Source: Curtobacterium sp. MCBA15_012 (GTDB lineage Bacteria > Actinomycetota > Actinomycetes > Actinomycetales > Microbacteriaceae). From it: a stretch of 64,000 nucleotides of DNA. Positions 34,411 to 41,502 of the stretch are shown piece after piece. The translations under genes and the position numbers were made by a program. The notes below the pieces were generated by a model that ran no database searches, was not told where the DNA came from, and saw nothing but the letters and a program-made list of their open reading frames with translations. The stretch's first letter is position 1. Each line of letters begins with the position of its first letter. The stretch covers positions 2,108,001-2,172,000 of the forward strand of contig NZ_CP126267.1 in NCBI RefSeq assembly GCF_001864935.2, in the 5' to 3' direction.

Positions 34411-34857
34411 GGCGCGCTCCGGGTCCGGCCTGCGGCGGTGTCGTCGTCGACGGACCGCGCGGCGGTGGGTGTTCTGGACATGGTTGTGGTTCTGCTCTCC
34501 GGGGCGCGCACCTGAGCCGTGTCGCTGGTGAGGCGACGTCCCTGCGACCAGTGTCGGCGCGTCCGCGCCGGATGTCTGGACCGTCCGGTCGGCCTGCGGG
34601 ATCGTTGCGGTGTCCCGCGTCGCGCACCGGACGGGAGGCACGGGTCTCCCCCGCCACGCGCGTCCCGACCCGCGCACCCGCCGGACGGGAGGCGCGGGCC
34701 GACCCCGCCACGCGCCTCCCGACCCGCACACCCACCCGACGGGAGGCACGCGCCGACCCCGCCACGCGCCTCCCGACCCGCGCACCCACCCGACGGGAGG
34801 CACGGGCCGACCCCGCCACGCGCCTCCCGGCCCGCGCGGCGGTCGCCGCCGACCGGC
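34411..34857. repeat. Gene-free gap with four tandem GGGAGGC hairpin units
   Basis: 34628-34845 is four tandem copies of a 54-56 bp unit (starts 34628, 34684, 34738, 34792). Each unit is GACGGGAGG(C)(A/G)CG...CCCCGCCACGCGCCTCCCG, an inverted repeat. The rest of the gap (34411-34620) is the likely promoter region of the GH16 gene, with no ORF I trust. The array stands between the NnrD gene end (34858) and the GH16 start, so it may stop transcription from both sides. Confidence 0.75.
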
Positions 34858-35703
34858 TCAGGCCGTCGCGTCCCCCGTGGTGACGAGGTCGCGGACCACG
34901 CCCGGCAGCTGCTCCACGAGCGCGGTCATCGTGAAGGGGCCGCCGCGCGACGCGCGGCGCGCGGCCGTGCCGTGCACGACCGCCGCCGCGGCGGCGAGGT
35001 GTGCGAGTGCCTCGGGCCCCGGTTCCTCGCGGCCCGCCCGTGTCGCCACGAGCGCCCCGAGGACACCGCCCAGGACGTCACCGGCGCCGGCGGCGGCGAG
35101 CCACGGGGTCGCCGACGAGGCCACGAGCCGGACCGACCCGTCCGGGGTGACCACGTGCGTGTCGGAGCCCTTCAGCAGCACGACGCTGCCGGTCTGCTCC
35201 GCGGCGCGCAGGGCCGACCCGCGTGGATCGGCCTCGACGGTCTCCCGGTCGACGCCGAGCACGGCGGCGAGCTCCCCCGCGTGCGGTGTGAGCACCGCGC
35301 GCGGGCCGAGGTCGACGAGCGGGATGGCACCGGCGTCGACGACCACGGGGACGCCGTCGTCGGACGCGTGTCGGAACGCCTCGGCGGTGCGCTCGTCGAG
35401 GTCGTCGAGCGTGTCGGCCGAGATGCCGGAGCCGACGAGCCACGCCTGCACGCGGCCGACGCCGGCGACGACCTCGGGCCGGCGGGCGAGCACGGCGTCG
35501 GTCGCACGGTCCGGCCCGACGTAGCGGACCATGCCGACCCCGGTGTGCACGGCGGCGTCGACGCCCATCACGGCGGCCCCCGGGTACGCGGCCGAACCGG
35601 TCGCGACGCCGAGGACCCCGCGGCGGTACTTGGTGCTGTCGCCGGTCGGCGCGGTGGTCCACGCGGCGGCGTCGGACGGGGAGACGGTCACGAAGTCGGT
35701 CAC
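34858..35703 (-). CDS. nnrD: ADP-dependent NAD(P)H-hydrate dehydratase
   Basis: 281 aa enzyme that dehydrates the damaged nicotinamide hydrate NAD(P)HX, using ADP. Ribokinase-like fold with KYRRGVLGVATGSAAYPGAAVMG, GVGMVRYVGP, the motif AVLTPHAGELAAVLG, VVLLKGSDTHVVTPDG and the GAGD block AAAGAGDVLGGVLGALVATR. It is the stand-alone dehydratase; the epimerase half (NnrE) is not fused to it. Of tandem GTGs, 35703 is preferred because it lies 7 nt after TACCGT. Divergent from the Old Yellow Enzyme gene. Confidence 0.92.
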   Translation of the reverse strand: MTDFVTVSPSDAAAWTTAPTGDSTKYRRGVLGVATGSAAYPGAAVMGVDAAVHTGVGMVRYVGPDRATDAVLARRPEVVAGVGRVQAWLVGSGISADTLDDLDERTAEAFRHASDDGVPVVVDAGAIPLVDLGPRAVLTPHAGELAAVLGVDRETVEADPRGSALRAAEQTGSVVLLKGSDTHVVTPDGSVRLVASSATPWLAAAGAGDVLGGVLGALVATRAGREEPGPEALAHLAAAAAVVHGTAARRASRGGPFTMTALVEQLPGVVRDLVTTGDATA

Positions 35704-35710
35704 CACACCC

Positions 35711-35716
35711 ACGGTA
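35711..35716 (-). promoter_or_regulatory. Candidate -10 box of nnrD
   Basis: TACCGT on the minus strand, 7 nt before the GTG at 35703. This decides between two adjacent GTG codons. Confidence 0.5.
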
Positions 35717-35897
35717 CGTCCGCGACGGTGCGGGCGTGCGGTGGTCGGGGACGCGGTCCGGGCGCGCGGCGTCGGGCACCACCGTCTCCGGGGCACGCCG
35801 CGTCCGGGGTCCGTCGGGGAATCGCGCACGGGTCGGGGGTGTTCGATGACCACGGCGCCGGGTGACCCGGCCCCACGGACCCCGAAGGAGCTCCCGC

Positions 35898-36980
35898 GTG
35901 ACGCACGCCCTGTTCGAACCGATCACCATCCGCGACCTCACCGTCCGGAACCGTCTCTGGGTCTCGCCGATGTGCCAGTACTCGGTCGAGCGGCAGGACG
36001 GCGTCCCGACCACGTGGCACCTCGTGCACCTCGGCGGGTTCGCGAAGGGCGGCGCCGGTGCGGTCGTGGTCGAGGCGGCCGGTGTCGTCCCCGAGGGCCG
36101 GATCAGCCCCCAGGACGTCGGCCTCTGGAACGACGAGCAGCGCGACGCGTTCCGCCCGATCGTCGACTTCGTGCACGAGCAGGGCGCCGCGATCGGCGTG
36201 CAGCTCGCCCACGCGGGCCGCAAGGCCTCGACCCACCGCCCCTGGTCGACGACGCAGGGCAGCGTCCCGGTGTCCGAGGGCGGCTGGACCACGGTCGCGC
36301 CGTCCGCCGTCGCGTTCGGCGAGTACGCCGCACCCCGCGAGCTCGAGGTCGAGGACGTCCGCGTCGTCGCGCTCGCCTTCGCCGCCGCGGCCCGACGCGC
36401 GGTCGAGGCCGGGTTCGACCTGGTCGAGCTGCACGCCGCTCACGGCTACCTGCTCCACCAGTTCCTCTCGCCGCTGAGCAACCACCGCACCGACGCGTAC
36501 GGCGGCTCGCTCGAGAACCGCGCCCGCGCCCTGCTCGAGGTCGTCGACGCCGTCCGCGCCGAGGTCGGCGAGGGGTTCCCGGTCGTCGTGCGCTTCTCGG
36601 CGACCGACTGGACCGACGGCGGGCTGACGCTCGACGAGACGATCCAGGTGGCCCGCTGGGCGGCCGAGCACGGCGCCGACCTGGCCGACGTCTCCACCGG
36701 CGGCAACGTGCCGAGCGCCGCGATCCGGGTCGGCCCCGGCTACCAGGTCCCGTTCGCCGAGGCCGTCCGTCGGGGTGCGGGCATCGGCACGATCGCGGTC
36801 GGCATGATCTCGACGGCGTTCCAGGCCGAGCAGGTCGTCGCGACCGGACAGGCCGACGTCGTGATGGTCGGTCGCGAGTTCCTCCGCGACCCGGCGTTCG
36901 CGCTCCGTGCCGCCGCCGAGCTCGGGGTGTCGCTCGACTACGAGCCGCAGCAGTACCACCGCGCACGCGTCACGGCCTAG
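35898..36980 (+). CDS. Old Yellow Enzyme-family flavin oxidoreductase (YqjM-like)
   Basis: 360 aa FMN ene-reductase, NADPH-dependent, reducing activated C=C bonds. FEPITIRDLTVRNRLWVSPMCQYS has the Cys of the class-III (YqjM) group; HAGRKAS with the ligand-binding His, HAAHGYLLHQFLSPLSNHRTDAYGGSLENRARALLEVV, and GREFLRDPAFALRAA are all diagnostic. GAAGGAG, 8 nt before the GTG at 35898, decides the start over an upstream ATG. Physiological substrate unknown; detoxification of electrophiles is the usual suggestion. The 200 bp after it hold a weak CGGGGTG...CACCCCCG hairpin. Confidence 0.95.
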   Translation: MTHALFEPITIRDLTVRNRLWVSPMCQYSVERQDGVPTTWHLVHLGGFAKGGAGAVVVEAAGVVPEGRISPQDVGLWNDEQRDAFRPIVDFVHEQGAAIGVQLAHAGRKASTHRPWSTTQGSVPVSEGGWTTVAPSAVAFGEYAAPRELEVEDVRVVALAFAAAARRAVEAGFDLVELHAAHGYLLHQFLSPLSNHRTDAYGGSLENRARALLEVVDAVRAEVGEGFPVVVRFSATDWTDGGLTLDETIQVARWAAEHGADLADVSTGGNVPSAAIRVGPGYQVPFAEAVRRGAGIGTIAVGMISTAFQAEQVVATGQADVVMVGREFLRDPAFALRAAAELGVSLDYEPQQYHRARVTA

Positions 36981-37073
36981 GCCCACGGGACGACGCGGGG
37001 TGTGCCTCCCGGCCCGCCGGACGGGCACCCCCGCGACCTGTACGTCCTCACCGCCTCCGCACCACCCACCCGC

Positions 37074-37079
37074 TAGGAT
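37074..37079 (+). promoter_or_regulatory. Candidate -10 box of the corC leader
   Basis: TAGGAT lies about 103 nt before the CorC ATG but only 10 nt before a GTG that opens a short frame (37090-37185). This places a transcript start near 37086-37090. Confidence 0.5.
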
Positions 37080-37089
37080 GACCCTCACT

Positions 37090-37185
37090 GTGGACGATCC
37101 CCCGAACGCACCTTCGCCCTCCCACTCATCCGGCGCTCACTCGGTGAGCACCCCCTCCTCCCCTGCACCGGGGGGTGAGGAATGA
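37090..37185 (+). CDS. Proline-rich upstream ORF (leader peptide) before the CNNM/CorC genes
   Basis: 31 codons from GTG 37090 (or 35 from ATG 37078, which would start inside the -10). The peptide begins VDDPPNAPSPS and ends SPAPGGEE: seven prolines, acidic at both ends. Its TGA overlaps the ATG of the first CorC gene (ATGA, 37182-37185), so ribosomes finishing it could restart on corC. A stem CACCCCC (37149-37155) / GGGGGTG (37171-37177) would bury the sequence just in front of the CorC start. Acidic-Pro-rich leader peptides control Mg2+-transport genes in enterobacteria (MgtL). The parallel is an inference; the ORF could also be chance. Confidence 0.5.
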   Translation: MDDPPNAPSPSHSSGAHSVSTPSSPAPGGEE

Positions 37186-38627
37186 GTCCCGTCGACGTCG
37201 TGATGCTGGTCGGCGGCATCCTGCTGACGCTCGGCACCGGCGTGTTCGTCGCGTCCGAGTTCGCCCTCGTGAACCTCGACCGTGCCGAGGTCGAGGCCCG
37301 TCGTGACCGCGGCGAGTCCGGCCTGACCCCGGTCATCAGCGCCCTCAAGGTCACGTCGACGCACCTGTCGAGCGCCCAGCTCGGCATCACGCTGACGACG
37401 CTGCTCACCGGCTACCTGCTCGAGCCGTCGATCGCGACCCTGCTCGAGGCGCCGTTCCTCGCGGCCCAGCTCCCCGAGGCGGTCGTCGAGACCGTCGGGT
37501 CGATCGTCGCGCTGGTCATCGCGACCCTGCTGTCGATGATCCTCGGCGAGCTCGTGCCGAAGAACTTCGCGCTCGCGCTGCCCCTGCAGACCGCGCGGCT
37601 CGTCGTCCCGCTGCAGATCGGCTTCACGACCGTGTTCAAGCCGGCCGTCGCCGTGCTGAACGGCACCGCGAACGCCGTGCTCCGGTCGATGGGCATCGAG
37701 CCACAGGAGGAGCTCTCCGGCGCCCGGAGCGCCGAGGAGCTCAGCTCGCTGCTGCGCCGGTCCGCGTCCGAGGGCTCGCTCGAGCAGGACACCGCCACGC
37801 TCCTCCAGCGCACCATCGCCTTCTCGGAGCTCGACGCGAGCGACGTCATGACGCCCCGCCCCCGCGTCTCGACGATCCGCGTGTCCGAGTCCGCCGAGGA
37901 CGTCATCGCCCTCGCCCGCCGCACCGGGTTCAGCCGCTTCCCCGTCATCGAGGAGGACGCCGACGACGTCGTCGGCATCGTGCACGTCAAGCAGGCCGTC
38001 GCCGTCCCGCGCGAGAAGCGTCCCGAGGTGCCGGTCGGCGCCCTCATGACCGAGGCCGAGCGCGTCCCCGAGACGATGCCCGGTGACACGTTGCTCGCCG
38101 AGGTCCGCGGCCGCGGCTACCAGATGGTCATCGTCGTCGACGAGTACGGCGGCACCGCCGGCGTCGTCACGCTCGAGGACCTCGTCGAGGAGATCGTCGG
38201 CGAGGTGTCGGACGAGCACGACCGCGCCCGCATCGACGTCGTCCGCTCGCGCGGCTGGCTGACCTTCCCCGGGCTGCTCCGCCCCGACGAGCTCGAGGAC
38301 CGCGCCGGGGTGACCGTGCCCGAGGACGGCCCGTACGAGACCGTCGGCGGCTTCGTGATGGCGACCCTCGGTCGCCTGCCCGTCGTCGGCGACGAGGTCG
38401 TGCTCGAGGACGGCGTCTTCCGCGTCGAACGCCTCGACGGCCGCCGCGTCGACCGGATCCGGTGGACCCCGAACACGCCGCCGGTCGACCCCACGCCCAC
38501 CGGCAGCACGGGCACCACCGGCCCGGCCACCGGCAGCACGCCGACCAGCGGCACTGCGACCGCCGGCTCCGGCCAGCGTCCCGCGACCGGCATCATCATC
38601 CCCGCCACGAAGGAGCGCACCCGATGA
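37182..38627 (+). CDS. CNNM/CorC-type transporter (DUF21, two CBS, CorC/HlyC), first copy
   Basis: 481 aa. N-terminal DUF21/CNNM domain of four helices (GGILLTLGTGVFVASEFALVNLDRAEVEAR ... STHLSSAQLGITLTTLLTGYL, GELVPKNFALALP), then a CBS pair (DVMTPRPRVSTIRVSESAEDVIALARRTGFSRFPV, VGALMTEAERVPETMPGDTLLAEVRGRGYQMVIVVDEYGGTAGVVTLEDLVEEIVGEVSDE) and the CorC/HlyC C-terminal domain. Bacterial members export Mg2+ or support Co2+/Mg2+ balance. A Thr/Pro/Gly low-complexity tail of about 45 residues closes the protein. The ATG overlaps the leader ORF stop, and its own stop overlaps the second CorC gene (ATGA). Confidence 0.94.
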   Translation: MSPVDVVMLVGGILLTLGTGVFVASEFALVNLDRAEVEARRDRGESGLTPVISALKVTSTHLSSAQLGITLTTLLTGYLLEPSIATLLEAPFLAAQLPEAVVETVGSIVALVIATLLSMILGELVPKNFALALPLQTARLVVPLQIGFTTVFKPAVAVLNGTANAVLRSMGIEPQEELSGARSAEELSSLLRRSASEGSLEQDTATLLQRTIAFSELDASDVMTPRPRVSTIRVSESAEDVIALARRTGFSRFPVIEEDADDVVGIVHVKQAVAVPREKRPEVPVGALMTEAERVPETMPGDTLLAEVRGRGYQMVIVVDEYGGTAGVVTLEDLVEEIVGEVSDEHDRARIDVVRSRGWLTFPGLLRPDELEDRAGVTVPEDGPYETVGGFVMATLGRLPVVGDEVVLEDGVFRVERLDGRRVDRIRWTPNTPPVDPTPTGSTGTTGPATGSTPTSGTATAGSGQRPATGIIIPATKERTR

Positions 38628-39715
38628 GCGCCGCAGTGTCCAGCGGGGTCGTCCTCGCCGCCGGGGAGTCCGCCTCCGCCGGGTCCGACTGGTGGGGCAT
38701 CTTCTGGCTCGTCGTCCTGCTGCTCGGCAACGCCTACTTCGTCGCCGCCGAGTTCGCAGTGATCTCGGCCCGCCGCTCGCAGATCGAGCCCCGCGCCGAG
38801 GCCGGGTCGAAGGCCGCGCAGATGACCCTGTGGGCGATGGAGCACGCCACGCGCATGCTCGCCACCACCCAGCTCGGCATCACGGTCTGCTCGCTGCTCA
38901 TCCTCAACGTGTCCGAGCCCGCGATCCACCACCTGCTCGAGGTCCCGCTCGGCCTGACCGGGTGGAGCGTCGAGGTCATCGGCATCGTCGCGTTCGTGTT
39001 CACGCTGCTGCTCGTGTCGTTCCTGCACGTGGTGTTCGGCGAGATGGTCCCGAAGAACATCTCGTTCTCGATGCCGGACCGCGCCGCACTCGTGCTCGTG
39101 CCGACGCTCTGGTACATCGGCCACGGTCTGCACTGGGTCGTCGTCGGGCTCAACTCGGTCGCGAACGGCGTGCTGCGGCTCTTCAAGGTCGAGCCGAAGG
39201 ACGAGGCCGTCAGCGCCTTCACCGTCGAGGAGGTGCAGACCATCGTCGAGCAGTCCCGCCGCGAGGGGACGCTCACCGACGACGGCAAGCTCGCGATGGC
39301 GTTCGAGTTCACCGAGAAGAAGGTCAAGGACGTCGCCGTCCCGATGGCCGAACTCGTGACGCTGCCCGACACCGCCACCCCCGAGGACGTCGAGCGGGCC
39401 GTCGCCCAGCGCGGCTTCTCGCGGTACGTGCTCGTCGGCGACGACGGCGACCCGACGGGCTACGTGCACGTCAAGGACGTCATCGACCTGCGGCCCGACG
39501 AGTTCGACGTGCCGGTGCCGCCGAAGCGGATCCGGCAGCTCATCTCGCTCTACACCGAGATGGACCTCGAGGACGCGCTCGCGACCATGCGTGCCGCCGG
39601 GCGCCACGTCGCGCGGGCGTTCGACGCGGACGGACGCACGACGGGCGTGCTGTTCCTCGAGGACATCCTCGAGGAGCTCGTCGGCACCGTCGAGGACGCG
39701 ACCCGACGGCGGTAG
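38624..39715 (+). CDS. CNNM/CorC-type transporter, second copy (shorter)
   Basis: 363 aa. DUF21/CNNM membrane domain (LVVLLLGNAYFVAAEFAVISARRSQIEPRAEAGSKAA ... ATTQLGITVCSLLILNVSEPAIHHLLE, FGEMVPKNISFSMPDRAAL) and a CBS pair (DVAVPMAELVTLPDTATPEDVERAVAQRGFSRYVLVG, ending VLFLEDILEELVGTVED). It lacks the CorC_HlyC C-terminal domain of its neighbour. GAAGGAG precedes the ATG. Adjacent divergent paralogues like this are common in Actinobacteria and may form heterodimers. Confidence 0.94.
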   Translation: MSAAVSSGVVLAAGESASAGSDWWGIFWLVVLLLGNAYFVAAEFAVISARRSQIEPRAEAGSKAAQMTLWAMEHATRMLATTQLGITVCSLLILNVSEPAIHHLLEVPLGLTGWSVEVIGIVAFVFTLLLVSFLHVVFGEMVPKNISFSMPDRAALVLVPTLWYIGHGLHWVVVGLNSVANGVLRLFKVEPKDEAVSAFTVEEVQTIVEQSRREGTLTDDGKLAMAFEFTEKKVKDVAVPMAELVTLPDTATPEDVERAVAQRGFSRYVLVGDDGDPTGYVHVKDVIDLRPDEFDVPVPPKRIRQLISLYTEMDLEDALATMRAAGRHVARAFDADGRTTGVLFLEDILEELVGTVEDATRRR

Positions 39716-39731
39716 CCGCGACCGACGGACG

Positions 39732-39778
39732 GGCGCGCCCCGCTCAGCGGCAACGCGGAGCGTTGCGCGGGGCGCGCC
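39732..39778. terminator. Hairpin terminator between convergent corC and guaB1
   Basis: GGCGCGCCCCGC (39732-39743) pairs with 39767-39778; an inner CAACG/CGTTG stem extends it. Lies 17 bp after the corC stop. Confidence 0.75.
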
Positions 39779-39792
39779 GACCGAGCCTGCGA

Positions 39793-39826
39793 GGGAGGCG
39801 CGGTGCCAGCTGGCACCGCGCCTCCC
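39793..39826. repeat. Perfect 34-bp palindrome of the GGGAGGC family
   Basis: GGGAGGCGCGGTGCCAG followed directly by its complement, no loop. Lies between convergent corC and guaB1, so it doubles as a terminator for both. One of two palindromes here sharing a GGTNCCAGCTGGNACC centre (other at 55307-55360). Confidence 0.85.
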
Positions 39827-39890
39827 GTCGGTCCGTCGTCCGGTCGCGACCCCGCGTGGGTCGCGACCCCGCGTGGGTCGCGACGAGCGG

Positions 39891-41330
39891 CTACCAGCTG
39901 ACCGGCAGCGGCTTGCCCTCCTCGTAGCCGGCGGCGGACTGGATGCCGACGAGCGCCCGCTCCGAGAACTCGGCGAGCGAGGACGCCCCCGCGTACGTCG
40001 CCGAGCTGCGGATGCCGGTGGTGATCATGTCGAGCAGGTCCTCGACGCTCGGGCGCTCCGGGTCGAGGTAGATCGTCGACGACGAGATGCCCTCGGCGAA
40101 GAGCGCCTTGCGCGCCCGCTCGTACGGGTCGAGCCGCTCGAAGCGCTCGCGCACCGCCTTGGCCGAGGCCATCCCCCAGCTCTCCTTGTACGCCTTGCCC
40201 GCGGCGTCGCGGCGCAGCACCCCTGGTGCCTCGAGCGTGCCGGCGAACCACGAGCCGATCATGACGCTCGACGCGCCGGCGGCGAGGGCCAGCGCGACGT
40301 CACGGGGGTACCGGACGCCGCCGTCGGCCCAGACGTGGGCACCGAGGGACCTGGCCGCCGCGGCGGTCTCGAGCACGGCGGAGAACTGCGGGCGACCGAC
40401 CGCGGTCATCATGCGGGTCGTGCACATCGCACCGGGGCCGACGCCGACCTTGATGATCGTCGCACCCGCGTCGACGAGGTGCGCGACGGCGTCGGCGGTG
40501 ACGACGTTGCCGGCGACGATCGGCAGCCCGAGGCCGAGCGCGGACACCGTCCGGAGCGCACGGAGCATGCCCTCCTGGTGACCGTGCGCGGTGTCGAGCA
40601 CGAGGACGTCGACGCCCGCGGCCGCGAGGGCCTTCGCCTTCGCGGCGACGTCGCCGTTGATGCCGACGGCCGCGGCGACCCGCAGGCGGCCGTCCCCGTC
40701 GACGGCGGGCGCGTAGATGTCGGAGCGGATGGCGCTCGTCTGGCTGGTGGTGCCGACGACGTGGCCGTGCCGGACGACGGGGGCGAACTCGACCTCGGCG
40801 GCGCTGAGCACGTCGTACACGTGCCGCGGCGTCCCGGCGTCCTCGGCGTCGATCGCGGTGGAGGGGCCGTGCAGCAGGTCGCCGAGCGTGGCGTCCGGGC
40901 CGGCGGTGCCGAGTCGCGTGGCCGGCACGCAGCCGAGGTACTCCCCCGAGGCGTCGCGGACGACGACCCCGCGCCCGGCGACCGGCAGGAGCTGCCCGAG
41001 CGCCTCGGCGACCGTGGTGTCGGCGCCCATGTCGTACGCGGTGTCGAAGTCGACCGGCTGGTCCTTGACCCAGCGGATCGCGGCGTCGAGGTCCTGCAGG
41101 TGCATGTCCTGCGGCAGCACGCCGAGGCCGCCGCGTCGGGCGAGGGTCGCGGCGAGGCGCGGGCCGGTCACCGAGTTCATGTTCGCGCTGACGATCGGGA
41201 TCGTGGCACCGGTGCCGTCGGTCGTCGCCAGGTCCACGTCGAAGCGGCTCGTCACGCCGGAGCGGCTCGGGACGAGGAAGACGTCGGAGTAGGTCAGGTC
41301 GTGGGTCGGCCGCGTCTCGTAGAACCTCAT
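39891..41330 (-). CDS. guaB1: GuaB1 family (IMPDH-like, probable GMP reductase)
   Basis: 479 aa TIM-barrel with a pair of CBS domains inserted at about residues 95-200, like IMP dehydrogenase. Catalytic Cys in GVGPGAMCTTRMMTAVGRPQ; also SANMNSVTGPRLAATLARRGGLGVLPQD and KESWGMASAKA. The CBS-containing actinobacterial GuaB1 group has been shown in mycobacteria to reduce GMP to IMP, and this sequence matches that group better than true IMPDH (GuaB2). The ATG lies 7 nt after TACAGT. Divergent from kgd. Confidence 0.92.
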   Translation of the reverse strand: MRFYETRPTHDLTYSDVFLVPSRSGVTSRFDVDLATTDGTGATIPIVSANMNSVTGPRLAATLARRGGLGVLPQDMHLQDLDAAIRWVKDQPVDFDTAYDMGADTTVAEALGQLLPVAGRGVVVRDASGEYLGCVPATRLGTAGPDATLGDLLHGPSTAIDAEDAGTPRHVYDVLSAAEVEFAPVVRHGHVVGTTSQTSAIRSDIYAPAVDGDGRLRVAAAVGINGDVAAKAKALAAAGVDVLVLDTAHGHQEGMLRALRTVSALGLGLPIVAGNVVTADAVAHLVDAGATIIKVGVGPGAMCTTRMMTAVGRPQFSAVLETAAAARSLGAHVWADGGVRYPRDVALALAAGASSVMIGSWFAGTLEAPGVLRRDAAGKAYKESWGMASAKAVRERFERLDPYERARKALFAEGISSSTIYLDPERPSVEDLLDMITTGIRSSATYAGASSLAEFSERALVGIQSAAGYEEGKPLPVSW

Positions 41331-41337
41331 GCCCACC

Positions 41338-41343
41338 ACTGTA
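41338..41343 (-). promoter_or_regulatory. Candidate -10 box of guaB1
   Basis: TACAGT on the minus strand, 7 nt before the ATG at 41330; leaderless spacing. Confidence 0.5.
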
Positions 41344-41422
41344 CGGCTCCGCCCGACACGCGCGGGATGCCGGGAGGCGCGACCCGCCTCCGCCCCGCGG
41401 CGGACGGTCACCGCGGAACGGC

Positions 41423-41428
41423 TAGGCT
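41423..41428 (+). promoter_or_regulatory. Candidate -10 box of kgd
   Basis: TAGGCT on the plus strand, 8 nt before an in-frame GTG at 41437 and 74 nt before the chosen GTG 41503. The leaderless option would add 22 residues to the protein. Confidence 0.4.
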
Positions 41429-41502
41429 GGCTGGCAGTGCGGAGCAGGGCTGCCCCGCACGACACACACGAGCATCTATCGACGGAGAGTGGGCGATCGG
41501 CT

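Noticed and set aside
36981..37181. M-box or other known Mg2+ riboswitch
   Set aside because: No recognisable conserved core; the short uORF explains the leader better.
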